Source: Mactra quadrangularis
Lineage: Eukaryota; Mollusca; Bivalvia; Venerida; Mactridae
Assembly (NCBI GenBank): GCA_025267735.1
Contig: CM046301.1
Location: 12,522,190-12,586,189, forward strand
DNA length: 64,000 bases
Reading direction: 5' to 3'
The stretch's first letter is position 1; every line of letters starts with the position of its first letter. Positions 37,178-49,534 of this stretch are shown here, piece after piece. The position numbers were made by a program, and so were the translations under genes. The notes under the pieces are model-generated. The model was not told the origin of the DNA and did not search any database. It saw nothing but the letters and a program-made list of their open reading frames with translations.

Positions 37178-37575
37178 GAATCTGATTAAAACCCGATCTA
37201 AAATTTTCTGCTCGCATACTCGCTAATTTAGATCTGGCCTTTTTCAAACGAAGGTCACGTTCAGACGACCTTTTCTCATCATAATATTCATGACGAAATT
37301 GTTATGATACGTAACTTGTTTACATCGTCTACGTCACGCAATTTGAAATGAGCCTCCCAATCGCAGACTGTGAATAATAGCGCTATTAAATTAGCATGCA
37401 AAACTTGGTCTAAAAATAGAAATTACGAAATCAAAATGTAATTAATAGTGTTTTCGTCTAGATGAAAGCTACGCATTGATTGGTCGAAACAAAGTTCATC
37501 TCGACGTGACATTCCACGGAGAAAGTAGAGATCCTGTACGACAACGCTTTACAGGATATCTGTTTACGGAGATTG
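37178..37575 (-). mobile_element. MULE-type MITE, copy 3, with 9-bp target duplication
   Basis: Inverted copy GAATCTGATTAAAACC ... TTTACGGAGATTG, flanked by GTATTAGTG (37169-37177 and 37576-37584). It ends about 25 bases before the first coding exon of the BEGAIN/TJAP1-like gene, so the acceptor tract for that exon starts almost at the element border. Confidence 0.85.
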
Positions 37576-37600
37576 GTATTAGTGTTTCTTTTTATTTCAG

Positions 37601-37672
37601 GGTTAAATTTTAATAATGAGTTAACTGAGTACATTGATTATTAAGTATTTTGTTGAGGTGATCCACTTATAA
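37601..37672 (+). other. 5' untranslated part of the first coding exon, BEGAIN/TJAP1-like gene
   Basis: A polypyrimidine tract and AG (to 37600) open an exon that continues into the coding start at 37673. The stretch contains several in-frame stops and a short upstream ATG (37616), so it is untranslated leader. A MULE-type MITE and its target duplication end only about 16 bases before this acceptor, so much of the intron just upstream is transposon-derived. Confidence 0.55.
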
Positions 37673-40600
37673 ATGGATATTATGCATAAAAGACAGTATT
37701 CAGATAACATTGGTCAGATCAAGACATCCAAACCATGCAGAGTAAGTTATATCATATATACAGTTACAGTACATGTATAACCTCTGCAGAGCGACACACC
37801 GACGAACAAATCCTCTGCATAACAACAGCTTGTGATATTTTCCTAAGGCATAATTTTATTGGAATTTTACCTCTGCAGAGCATCAACATGTGAAAAGCAA
37901 CGTTTTTTAGTCCCCCCCCCAATGTGTGTTGCTCTTGAAAGAGAGGTTGTACTGTATTGTCTTGTAAATACCTAGATTTGTAAATATGTCAAAAACTTAA
38001 ACTTTGTAGCACAATGTTTGCTCTGATCTTTTTATTGAGATATAAAGGAAAAATGATTTTGAACTAAAAAAAAGATCTATTCAATAATAGCTTTGTATTG
38101 TCCTGGGTGGTTTTAATCTAAGGCCTTGTCAACACTGAATTGACTGGTCAATATGACAACATTGCTTACATTTAATAATTTACATAAAAAAAGTTAAAGT
38201 GCGGTTTACAGTCTGCTTCCATATACATGTTCAACCCACTTTACAATCTTGTACAATAACTCCTGATCGCTGAAATCACCCTCAGGCTGGTGATCCCTCA
38301 CAGTACCCGTTTTAACCTGGGTGGAGTGGAAAATTGTATGTCAATTTCTTGCTCAAGGAAATTAGCAGTGGCCCTAGTGGGGATCGAACCCGGGACCTGT
38401 CGATCTCTAAGGGTGCTTCCTACCACTGGACCACTGCTCCTACATAGAAATAGAATAATGATAAAAATTAACTATGTCTTTATCTTGTGGTATCAATCTT
38501 TATAGTGTGTTTATTTTATTATTTCAGCTTTGTGGATGTACTTGTGATGGAAAATTTCTTACAGATCCAAGGTTAACTTTGTTATATCTAAATTTTGTTC
38601 AACTGTCAGTGATGCATACATCAGTCCTGCTGATTTTAATACTGACTACAGCATTTCTGTACTCAGAATTGATAACAAATAGCAACTCCTATTTATGTGC
38701 AGGATTATTGAACAGATATATGAGTATTTAAATCAGTGGGGTTAATATATGACCTTCGACAGTTAAATAAGATTTAACAATGTCTTGCTATAATACATCT
38801 ATAGACAAAAAAATGACTTTCATAAATTTGAATTGGGGTGAAGACAATTGCTTGGGCCCCTGACAGGTGAATATTAGGGTCCAGCTTTGAAATAAGGAGC
38901 CCAGATTGAACTCAAAAATACAAATGTTCAACTTAACCCTTCATGAATAACGTTCCACAAAAGTGGTTAATTTAAGTAACTGACTTCAACTTGCTATAGA
39001 TTCTTGTAGATGAGGTATTGTATGTTCAGAACATATCATCCTGATTGCACTCACTACATGTGTTGGCCTATCTTAGAAAAATGGTATTTTTTACCCCCCA
39101 AAACTATGAGTAGGCCTGTCACGATATACCAGTATATTGCAATGCGCAGTTGTGGCAATACGTACCGTGGTACGAATTTAACCTACCGGTATTTGGCGAT
39201 ATTTTAATTTCATTGGAAAAATACTCTCATCCCGAAATAAAAGTAGCTAAACGTCAGTTTTTCCATTGTTCATTCAATCTAAACTTAAGTTACAAGAATT
39301 TAACTGACTGGGGCTCATTCGATTGGTTATACAGAACTTGTGCAAAATATGTTCTTGAATCAAATACTTCCAGACAGGAAGGCGTCAAAGAAGCATGACG
39401 TTCAGGAGCTTGATTGCTAGGATGTTCTGCAGTTAAGAGGGTGATCGTTTATTCCAACTAAGCATCTTTTTCATATACAAAACATATATCACAGTCCTAA
39501 ATGACTGTGTAGACCTAGTGAAACTGGATTCAAGTAGTTGCTTATAATATCAGCAATGTTCCTGTTGAATACAGCAGAGACACAATGAATCTATAAACCC
39601 ACAATATATCGCAGTACGTATCGCAATACAGTGCTAGCGTATTGCAATATACGGCGATACACTTCTTGCGTATCGTAACAGCCCTAGTGTGTACAGAAGT
39701 CAGCTTGTTGATCGGTCTGTAGCTTTTACTTGTCCGCTCAATTTCTCAGCACCTATTGTATGGCTTTGATTCAAACTTAACACATGGACTGGGTGTCAAA
39801 CAGGCATGTGCATATCCCTATTTGGTAGTGGTTCAGTTATTCTTCAGAGTTATGGCCCTTTGATGAAAAATCTTGTCTGCTCATTTTCTCAGCACCTATT
39901 GTACGGATTTTATTCATACTTCTTGACAAAAACATACTTGAGGTATTCATCACATTCAGTGATAGATTTTAGTTTTTACTCGCTCAAGCTGAAGCCCTTT
40001 CCTGTTGAGTGACTGAAGAAGTAGAAATTTGTATGCATGTACATGTATTATATATTTTCAGACATAGTCTTGATCTACAACAACAGATAGAAGAGTTACA
40101 TAGTGATTTACTGAGATCTAAAAGTCATATATCTAATATGGAACATGAGTATGATAATAGAATGCAATCCTCTAATTATGAAATACTTAAATTAAGAGAA
40201 GATTTTGTTAAACTTAGAGATAGATATGAAAGGTAAACATTTTATTTTCTTTTAGTGTCCAGACCAAGATAATACGCTTAATTCATTGTCCCATAACCGA
40301 AGTACTGATATTAAAGTGGCCAGAATAGAAGAACTTTGTACAACGTACAATGGAATTATTTTTGTATAGTTGTACTAGTAAACCATGAGTTTACATTAAA
40401 GTCTATGTTTTTATCATAAATTCTCTTAGGCAGACTGCCATACACATATCAACATACTTGTGAGAAAGAAAGTTAGTGACCAATACTGTTCAGAAGTCCA
40501 TGGTGCAATATTGTAGCATCTGTATTTTGATACAAGTTGTGGCTTTACTTAGTTGTTTTCACCTTTACCATTATGCACCTTAAGTATTCTGCAATACTAA

Positions 40601-43539
40601 AATATTATTCAAAAAAAATAATAAGTCAACTTGTTTTTTTCTTTCTTAGAGAAATTAATGTATGAGGCACTGGTGAATGTTAACAAAAACAAAAAATTCA
40701 TGTAAAATAAATTAAAGTCAAAGTTGTTCACAGTTGCTAATTATCTCTACTAAATTGACTGTTTTATTGTTAATATTTTAGATTAATGGAAAGCCATAAA
40801 CGTATGCAGAAAATAAACGATAATCTTGAAAATAAACTTCTTAATGTTGTAAGTATATACTAGAGTTACTTCCCTTTAATATGGCTAAAGTTGTATTCAC
40901 CTATCTGTTTTACTTAAAGTTTTACTTAAATGTTCATTACATAATCATAGTTATCATTCCACTGGTCCCATTTTGAGAAGTTAAATCTACTGAAACTCCT
41001 ATGCCTTGCTTAATTGTGTCCCCCTCCAAATGTTACTGTTGACAACTATTTTGCATGTATATTGCAATCTGCATAGATTAAGTTTAATTATTTAGTATAT
41101 TACAGAAGTGGTATTTATACTTGTTGAAGGAATTTTCATATATTATTACTCAGGGCGTTTTCAGAATATTTTGTTGTGGAGTTTTTGGTCTCATTAGCCT
41201 CTCCTATAACATACATGTTTTTCCTTTCCTTGTAGCAGATTTGGTCTAGTTTGTTTTTTTAATTTTTCATAAATACCTGTCAGTGTCTGTAATTGTGTTC
41301 AGAAATTACATTCTTAATGTTTCGAGACAAACTGACCTATAGATAGTGAGAAATGTAAATTAAACATCACTAAACAACTCAATAAAACCATCTATACCAT
41401 AATTAACATGGTAGGTTTTATTCATGAAAAAATCTTTCATTGTTGTATGTCAATTTGAACTGTACGACTGTCATTATCACAACGCTGCATTACTGTTTCC
41501 AAAATGAATCTGTACAATTTTGAGGGTTTATGAAAACTTTAGAATTATTTAAAGTTGAAATCTGTTAATAAATAAGTTAAAAGTAGTATAGTTGGTATTG
41601 TAAAACTGTTTTTGACTTACAGGTGAATTCCACCGAGTCAGATAAGACAATGTTACAAAAAGAAGTAGCTTCCATGACCTCCAAATTAGTTGATGCCAAA
41701 TCTTATATCTGTGATCTTGAAGAGGAAAATGTGAGTACAAGTTATTATAGCAAGGTTCAACATGAATTTCTGAAGTAGAATGCCCAGTTGTAGGCCAACT
41801 ATAAATTGTATAGCCTGAATCAAATGATTACTTTCCCATACAAAACGGTACATTAAACTCGATAAAAGTTGAGGGTTAATGAATGAGAAGTAGTAGCGTG
41901 AATGGTTTCATTTGTCTTTTTTACATAATTAAAAGACAATGACATTAAATGTAGAGATATATATTTTACCCATACCTGTTGCAAGCAATGTACAACATAG
42001 TTGGGTACTAAGTCTTAAAAGATCATTTTTGCAAAGAGCTTATTGAATCAAAATTGATACTCATGCATGTACTTACATGTATATCTGCCTTAATATAAAG
42101 CAATGTTTAAGGATTGCTTATTGTGAAAATTCTTATAATAATTTATCGATATAATATTGAAGGATTTATGACTAAAATTAGTTATATGATGTGTGATAAT
42201 ACTGGCCACAGTACTCTAAGTATTTTCTATGCTAGTTTTTTTACTGTAAAGTGGTACATTTAATGCCATTATTGAAACTCTTATTTATATTTCAGGAACG
42301 ATACAGAAATGATTGTAACTGGGCAGTACAATTATTACAATGTAAACCAAGTAATTTTGTCTCACAAAAACTTCAAACAGTATGTTGATTTTCAATTATA
42401 TTATTGATGTTTTATCTCTGTTTACTCTCCTATGTCTATTTCATCTGTATATTCTTGATGTAATATATTCCTATATAAATGACATTATCCTGTCTTTGAA
42501 AATATATGTTTAAAACAAATCATAGTTATCCAAAGAACTTTAAAGGCTGAACTTTATTATGTCATAATAATTTTTATTACAAGTTTATAGTTTTTACAAT
42601 GGCTCTTCAAAAAACATTTCTGAATGCTTGCGGCACTTTCTTATTTATTGCTGTTTGTGAGCACCTCCAAAAACATTTCAAAAATGCTGTCGAGAGATTA
42701 TTGATATTTCCCCTCTAGGGGACTATAACAGAATGTAACAAATAAATAATAGAAATAGGAACTTTTCTTGTTGTGTGTTAGTCCATTGATACAAACTGAC
42801 AGGATGCTGGTTTATACATAGTGCAACAAAAGTTTGGCATAAACCAGAATAACTTTAAGCACTTGACCTTTTCTAGCCAGACCTATTTATTTGAATATCC
42901 ATACATTTTGCCATAACCATTATTGTGAACAACTTGTTAATGGTGCAAAATGCTATTGTAAACTTTTGTTAAATATTTTAACATATTAGGTGTTATAAAA
43001 GCTCATTATATAATGATCGAATTGCTAAATTTTTATTGACACCAGCTTACCCAGTAATATAGCTAGTAATATATGAAGTTTGTTTTATAGGGTACTTGTT
43101 AATAAATGTTCACTATATTTTACAGCTACCTTTAGGTCTTCAAGACAGAGTTAAATGTCACATGACCAATGAACAACTTGCAAATCTTCAAAACGGATCT
43201 CAAGAGGCCACTAAACTTATACATGTTCCTATGCAGACATTCCCTCCTACAGCTATGGTTTATTCTGTTCCGAAACAAAAAGACACTTTACCTACTGAGA
43301 GTACTGAAAATCAAGATGTCCCGACTACCTTAATTGCCAAAGTTTTAACACAGCCAGAGATTAAACGGCGCCCTGTGTTCTCATATTTCTGTGTGAACTG
43401 TAGAGAAGAATTCTTTCATTCGCATAAAGAAACTCAAGTGAATTTGGTGAAAGAAAAAGAACGCACAAAAATGGCGGTCAAAGTTCACCGAAAAGTGAGA
43501 AGTCAGTCGTCATGTTCATCTAACGATGCGGAATCGTAA
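37673..43539 (+). CDS. BEGAIN/TJAP1-family coiled-coil protein, seven coding exons
   Basis: Seen: exons 37673-37741, 38528-38571, 40062-40232, 40782-40848, 41623-41730, 42296-42379 and 43126-43539, each with GT/AG borders and continuous phase (two junctions split an Arg codon), giving about 318 residues. Residues about 39-153 are heptad-rich coiled coil. Exon 6 holds the family signature ERYRNDCNWAVQLLQC (about 154-169), followed by LPLGLQDRVKCHM and later LIAKVLTQPE. From memory, vertebrate BEGAIN and TJAP1 share the DCNLA(A/V)QLL(Q/K)C motif, the LP-(x)-QD/QE-RV block and an IA(K/R)VLEKP block. BEGAIN is a postsynaptic partner of PSD-95; TJAP1 is a junction/Golgi protein that binds DLG. A scaffold-linked role is therefore inferred. 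The tail is shorter than in vertebrates and ends in Ser-rich SSNDAES. A Cys-x2-Cys/His-x-His cluster (C270, C273, H279, H281) could bind zinc. Orthology to one paralogue cannot be settled here. Confidence 0.85.
37767..37954. mobile_element. mariner-like MITE, copy 2, TA-flanked
   Basis: TA|CAGTACATGTATAACCTCT ... AGAGAGGTTGTACTG|TA, related internally to the 45871 copy (TGCATAACAACAGC, CCTAAGGCATAATTTTA) in opposite orientation. It begins only 25 bases downstream of the donor of the first coding exon of the BEGAIN/TJAP1-like gene. Confidence 0.7.
38200..38443 (-). mobile_element. tRNA-headed SINE, family A, inverted copy
   Basis: On the minus strand GTAGGAGCAGTGGTCCAGTG then GGTTCGATCCCCACTAGG is the best-preserved A/B box pair of the family, followed by the TTTCCTTGAGCAAGAAATT body. 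It lies in the intron after the first coding exon of the BEGAIN/TJAP1-like gene. Confidence 0.7.
39111..39685. mobile_element. hAT-like element, related termini, no target duplication
   Basis: TAGGCCTGTCACGATATACC on the left and TATCGTAACAGCCCTA on the right are inverted, with the same TATTGCAATA-type subterminal repeats as the 28936-30161 element. Flanks do not match, so it is old or rearranged. It lies in an intron of the BEGAIN/TJAP1-like gene. Confidence 0.6.
39698..39975 (-). mobile_element. Partial pearl-like element, second family, inverted
   Basis: The microsatellite remnant (GATCGGTC) and two tandem core units, each with CTCAGCACCTATTGTA (near 39747 and 39888), match the 18812-19113 element in reverse. 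The far end is lost. It sits in the intron just upstream of exon 3 (40062) of the BEGAIN/TJAP1-like gene. Confidence 0.5.
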
Positions 43540-43671
43540 ATTTGAATCTGTTGCCATGGTTTCATACAAGAAAGTTCTCGGGTATCGAATCTCGTATGTA
43601 GTTACACTAGTCCAAAATTAGTCTATGCATTATCAGGTTGTTACATTGACATTTATGTCTTATAGTTACAC

Positions 43672-43770
43672 AGTGCCCTCCAAAAGTTCTTGGACAAAAT
43701 TAGATTTTGAGAAAAGCTGGTCATGTTTACTACAAGTAGTTTACTATAATGAAAGCTTATAAATTCATGC
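43672..43770 (+). repeat. Possible solo Tc1/mariner end
   Basis: ACAGTGCCCTCCAAAAGTTC followed by TTGGACA resembles a Tc1/mariner left terminus. No partner end was seen nearby. It lies in the 3' flank of the BEGAIN/TJAP1-like gene. Confidence 0.35.
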
Positions 43771-43792
43771 ATTGTAAAATTGTTTTCAACTG

Positions 43793-44047
43793 TTAATATA
43801 CCCCCGCTTCGAAGAAGAGGGGGGTATACTGTTTACCCTTGTCCTTCCGTCCGTTACAAAATTTCCGTCGCAGTTTTCTCAGCAACTATAACATGCAGCA
43901 GCCTAATACTTCGCATATTGCTTCATCCTATAGTCCCATATTGTGTTAAGCAAATTCATGCTCCTTGCTCATCTACTTCCTGTTTGTCGCATATTTTTAG
44001 ATTTTTGCGGGGGTATCACTAGTGAGCATTAGCTCACAGATTTTTTT
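43793..44047 (-). mobile_element. Short pearl/Helentron-like element, copy 4
   Basis: Inverted copy about 250 bp downstream of the stop codon of the BEGAIN/TJAP1-like gene, so probably inside its 3' untranslated region. The microsatellite is reduced to a few units. Both CCCCCGC ends are intact. Confidence 0.75.
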
Positions 44048-45870
44048 TGCATACTTTTACCCCATTGATTTAGATATTTACTATGGTACTTCTGCACTCA
44101 TGATCAATTTAAATCATTGGGGTCAATGTACATGTCACTGACAGTTGAATGAAATTGGTTAACAATTACATACATTGAATCATATATTATGAATATATAT
44201 TTATTTCTTTTTTCATGGGTTAAATGTGCATCAGTTTATCTTAAAAAAGGGATTTTGTCTAAGGAATTTTTGAAGGCACTTTAAATGATTGTTACATTAC
44301 AAATATAGTTAGACTTAATAAAATGGATGGTTAGATTTTCATTTCTGCTTGACCCCTTTGTGGGTCTATGTTATTTACTCTCCAAAACAGTGTTTACAAG
44401 CAATTACATGAAATTTTCTTAAGGTATTACCCCATAGTTGTCAAAAAAGTTTGACCATAAATGCATAATAATGTCTGATAGTCATAAAGGATTTTTAAAA
44501 GATAGTGCTCTCACAACACTCTCTTTGTTATTTAAGTTTTAAACCAATTTCTAGTTTAAGGAGCCTGGTTGTTTTGTCCATTTCTTGAATGTTCCCTTAA
44601 AATATTGAGACTGTTTTTACTTTCTCACAATAATCTGTCCTTATTACAAGCCTATTTAAAGTGAAAATCTAGTCATCATTTTATTTAAGTTATAGAGAAA
44701 TTGTTATTTATTGTGACATTGTTAGAGTATCATGTTACTGTTATATGAATTGTGTTCATTTTTATACTGACAGTTGTTGTATTCAAGATATTTATGTAGT
44801 AAAGTGCTGATGTATATATGTTAAAGATTAATGTATGAATATGTTAGCTAGATTGTACAAGATAGGGTTTTATGTATTACATGTGTAGTTAGTCACAAAT
44901 CTGTTTCCTGGTTGCCTGTTACTAAGCATGCAGGATAAAACTTCTTGCTTAATGAAACTAACTCATGGATTCTATGTTTGTCTTCAAATCAACATCTGAC
45001 TGGCTACAAAAAAGATTGTCAGTGTATCAATCTCAATGTCATGAAACGTTTAACTTGATATTTCCAGTACTGACATTCAGAGACTTGCATAAACTAAAGT
45101 GTTATGGACTCTACATTAAAGGTCATCCGATTGTCACTGATGACCTATCGAACCTATATTTGATTTGGGCAAGTATTACATTCAGCTTGTTGTCAGTCAC
45201 ACTACCTACTTAAAAATTTAATGTGGGGCTCTGGTCTTATGACTAAGAAGTTCATCTTTTTATATTGTATTATTATATTAGCATAATATTTTTGATATGA
45301 TGTCCAGGTTAGGTTAAATAACTGCTTATAAAAATATTTTTCAAAGGATGGAATATTTTTTTTGAAAGTTCAATCTTCTTTGTACTAACCAGTCAGTATT
45401 ATGATATATGTAAAGTTTTAAGTATTAAAGTAAACCGAATAAAGCCCACACATCATTGGTTGATTATGCATTTCTATAAATGCTGATGTGCTAATAAACT
45501 GAAACAAATATGTATCTGTTGGTACCATACGTTGTACATCAAGTAAAAACAGGTCTCTAAAACAGGTTACTAGTACACTATATTGTGATGTGCATCATAT
45601 TGTATCCAAACTATTGTTGCACAATTTTCTATTTTGGTGTGTTATTTACAAAAAAATACTCACATTTTATTTTATAATCTCTTTACAATTTAAACTACTC
45701 AAACTTTAAAAGTATATGTACATGTATTATATGGATGAATTCCACTTAAATGTCAAAAGTTTTTATGATAATTTTTTTTTTCAATTGGTAAAAATGTTCT
45801 TGCAACTTTAATTATACACTCATGTGTCTGATTCTTTGGGCCGGCAGTAAGGATAACTGGAAAACATCTA
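44048..45870 (+). other. 3' flank, probably 3' untranslated region, of the BEGAIN/TJAP1-like gene
   Basis: T-rich, without coding signal. AATAAA occurs near 44316, 45437 and 45491; the last two, after a long unbroken T-rich stretch, are plausible poly(A) signals. A decayed repeat (45105-45240) lies inside. Confidence 0.4.
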
Positions 45871-46046
45871 CAGTATAACCTCTCTTGAACAACACCCACT
45901 GGGAGGGACTAAAAAGTGTTGCTGTTCAGAGGTTGTTGCTCTGCGGAGATAAAATTCAATTAAAATTATGCCTTAGGTAAATATCAAAAACTGTTGTTAA
46001 GCAAAGGATTTGTTCTGTAGAGGGTCGTTCTGTAGAGGTTATACTG
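45871..46046. mobile_element. mariner-like MITE, copy 1, TA-flanked
   Basis: TA|CAGTATAACCTCTCTTGAAC ... CTGTAGAGGTTATACTG|TA: inverted ends starting CAGT inside a duplicated TA, typical of Tc1/mariner. 176 bp. Confidence 0.75.
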
Positions 46047-46083
46047 TAATAAGATTTAAGATGTGATTTGAACAAACACAGAT

Positions 46084-46393
46084 CAGTAGCCTGTTCAATT
46101 AACCTAAACGTTCCGTAATGATACATTTGGAACCCCTCGGCCATTCGCTGCAAATAATCTAATCTAATAAACAAATATACGATCTTTAAGGCAATGAGAG
46201 ATGTTTAAAAAATTATGGACTAAAAATGAAACACTAATTGCCTAAACAATCGTATATTTGTTTACTTAAATATCTGCTGTTTCAAAATAGCATCTAAATA
46301 TGTCCAAGATTATTGGCAGCGAATGGCCGAGGAGTTCCGAATGTATTGTTACGGATTGTTTTGGAACGTTTAGGGTAATTGAACAGGCTACTG
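46084..46393. mobile_element. Foldback MITE, 310 bp
   Basis: CAGTAGCCTGTTCAATTAAC and its inverse form the ends; further inverted pairs inside (CCTCGGCCATTCGCTGC; AACAAATATACGAT) make almost the whole element self-complementary. No clear target duplication. Confidence 0.7.
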
Positions 46394-47742
46394 GCTTTCT
46401 AAAGATTGACAGTTCAATGTCTTTGCCACTTGGCCACGCCCCCTCCTGAAAAGCTTTAATATATGCGATCTCATTAAAATCAAATCTTCTATAAGCTTCA
46501 GTTGTTAAATCTTGCTTTGACATTTGTTTCATTATAAATTTTACCTGTACAATCAACTGCTTGTATAGTCCAACAATATTAACCTGAGCCTGATCTACCT
46601 TATTATAATATTATTAGATAATAACACGCTTCACTAACATTAAATCATGAGTTTCTGTATGTGTGTATACAATTATACACATGCTTATAACAACCTATGT
46701 GACTATTTATTAATTTTTTAAAAAACATGGCATGTTATGTGCTTTAATTTTGGAAACATTAGTGTATGAGGAAACATGTAAGTCTGCAATATTGTGGCAC
46801 AGTTTTAAAGTATTTATCTTTATGAAAACAAAAGTAATTATTCAGTATGTATTTTGCAGAAAGCTTCCGGTAAAGCGCGATTTACAAAAAAAAGACAAAA
46901 ATAGGCAGTAAACACTTAGTTTGATATATTCTTGCATAAAGGTCAAGCTCAGGTCAATATTGTCAGACTATAGTCACTTTCACTTGGGTATAAATGATAG
47001 CAGAGTGATAAAAGCTGCTTGTATCAAGTAGCTGAAGGCTGCCATTTTTAATCTTGATCAATAAAAATGTATTAATGTGCAACGTAATTTTAAATGTGGA
47101 TCCATATTAGTCCGACATCACAAAAAACATCAGATCTTTGTTAGCTGTTACATACTTAATGTAGTTGAGTGTTTAGTAGTCTGATTTAATGAAATTGTAA
47201 TCCTAAAAACTTTGAAAACTGGACCTTGTCTGGACTGGCCAAAAAATTCAGTATTCAGAGGATCCGGTTTTCAGGGTTTTTACTGATCATACAGATTTTG
47301 ATATTTGAGTTACTCAGTTTTCATATGGAATTATATATCAGGTCTTGTTATAAAGTTATGGAAGTACGTAGTAATCACTTTCACAAGTAGGTTTAGGCTT
47401 AGTGATGTTGTTAATGTATTCTTTCATGAAAGATATTATACATTTTTGCTTACAGCAAAACTTCTACTATGTGACTATTATTTTGGTATCATCAATCTAA
47501 TTTATCCCGTGGGCCCTTTTTTTTTGACATTAATTATCATCTTCTGAAAATCAAAAACGCTGTAAATGGCTACATACAGTGTCATTCAAAATCACCTTTA
47601 TACTTGAAAATTGTTACACCTAAAGACAAATCAAACATTTCCAAAAGTGTAAAGGTAGTTATGAATGACACTGCAAATAGTCTTATTCTTTTCCAGACTT
47701 ACCTAAAATTAAGTACCAAGTATTAAATGCATTGTTTATTGC
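46394..47742. other. Unassigned intergenic stretch
   Basis: Nothing recognised except GTATTCAGAGGATCCGGTTT near 47250, which looks like a decayed transposon end. The frame at 46266-46556 is mostly the 46084-46393 MITE read through. Confidence 0.4.
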
Positions 47743-48207
47743 TTAACCCTTTACTGGCCAAGTTATTCCCTTGGTGACTGTCTTTTTGAAAAAGCAAGTT
47801 GAGCCCTGATCCCAGCTACCATGGCAATGATGGGGCGGAGCAAAAAGGGCAAAAAATGCAATTTTTGCTCTTCTTCAACCCAAACTTTGCATTGCATTTA
47901 GTAATATTTTTCCAAAACTGAGATCTAAAGTGCTAGTACTTTCCAGGGACTGAAAGATGACTTCTTGATCAGCATTTTGTGCCATTATTCTGCTCTCAGT
48001 GACCATGTTTGTTTTTTACGATGAGGGACACTTCAAACCCCAGCAACAAAGGGGCACTTCCCTATTTTTGACCCTCTCAGATATCTTTTGTTGGGGGAGG
48101 TTTTGGAAAATGCAATCCCGTTAAAAACATCATATTCAAGGCCTGTGTAGCCATTTTGAATCGGGTCCAGACAGGTAAAAATGCCGGATTGACCAGTTAA
48201 GGGTTAA
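47743..48207. mobile_element. piggyBac-like MITE with TTAA duplication
   Basis: TTAA-CCCTTTACTGG on the left and CCAGTTAAGGG-TTAA on the right: inverted ends beginning CCC inside a duplicated TTAA target, the piggyBac hallmark. 465 bp including both TTAA sites, no coding capacity. Related internal sequence (ACCATGGCAA ... GGAGCAAAAAGGGC) occurs at 5070-5230, 9390-9440 and 53120-53200. A right end (GACCAGTAAAGAGTTAA) lies at about 59911-59927. Confidence 0.75.
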
Positions 48208-48835
48208 TATTCAATTTCAACCACTTTTAGTTATGTCAAGATAGTTTTCTATTAGACAAGCACCAGGAATAGTGGAGTGTATTGTCTGGGGATAGTTCTT
48301 GTTGATATAATTTATGATATAATATTATGTTATACATATCTTATGTATATTTGCATATTATATAATTCATGATGTGTTGTGAAAGTATGATTTAATTTCT
48401 TTGTTAAATTATGTTTAATATTTGTCATTGTTTAATGTTTATTTATTTATTTTACTTTTTTCTTTTTAACATTGTTTTTTATTCACCTTAATTGTCATGG
48501 ATTTCATAAGTTTTTAGGGAACAGTTAATACATTTGATTGATGTTTATGCCGTATCTTTTTCAGTTTCATTATATTTATTACTTACACATGTACATACTC
48601 CTTATTGCTGCAATATATGCTGAACTTAGAGCTCTACAGTTCTAGATTAGTAACTTGACAATATGCTTAAAATTCATTGAGGTTCATTTTAAAGGAATAA
48701 CTTAGTATCTAAGGGACCATGTTTGAAAGACCAAATAATTTTAGTCTGTATGTTGTACTAGCAATGCCTGTTTTCCGTGTACATGACAACTGATTCATAT
48801 CCAGTATTCCATAACAATAGCTTTGACTTTTGATT

Positions 48836-49128
48836 TTTTGTTTGGTTTAACGCCATAGCAAATCACTGTATATGTCATATAATGGCGGTCAGTTAACCTA
48901 CTCACTCCTCCTGGAAAGGCTAAATCTCTGGATTAAGCTGTTAACCAACTACTAAGCGCATACTTTCGTTCGTGACTGACAACTGCCCTACATAATTAAA
49001 ATCATTTGTAGGAGGGAGAATGGCCATAGAAATAATTTTATGACCAAGCTCCAAGAAAGTATGCTCTGCCCAGGAATTGAACCCACAACCCCGTGATGAG
49101 TAGAGACTTGCATGCTACCTGGCAGCTT
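48836..49128 (-). mobile_element. tRNA-headed SINE, family B, copy 4
   Basis: Inverted copy: plus strand begins TTTTTGTTTGGTTTAACGCC (tail), then GGAAAGGCTAAATCTCTGGA, and ends in GAATTGAACCCACAACCCC and the head GCATGCTACCTGGCAGC. Confidence 0.7.
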
Positions 49129-49254
49129 TGACTTTTGAAGTACAAATGTTATTTAAAATGTTAGTTTACTTGTTATGATATTTATCCTACCTACTTACTC
49201 CCTCAATGTAGAATAAAAGACAGGTGAACAGATGATAGGCACCAAAGGTTAACC

Positions 49255-49534
49255 AACAAGTAAATCTGTGAGCTAATGCTCACTAGTGATACCCCCGCCA
49301 AAATCTAAAAATATGCGACAAACAGGAAGTAGATGAGCAAGGAGCATGAAATCGCTTTACACCATATGGGACTATGGGATGAAGCAATATGCAAAGTATT
49401 AGGCTGCTACATGATATAGTTGCTGAGAAAACTGCGACGGAAATTTTGTAACGGACGGACGCACGGACGGACGGACGGACGCACGGACAAGGGTAAAACA
49501 ATATACCCCCCTCTTCTTCGAAGCGGGGGTATAA
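49255..49534 (+). mobile_element. Short pearl/Helentron-like element, copy 5
   Basis: Full-length intergenic copy with the longest ACGG/GCAC microsatellite of the five (about 49453-49490). Confidence 0.75.
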
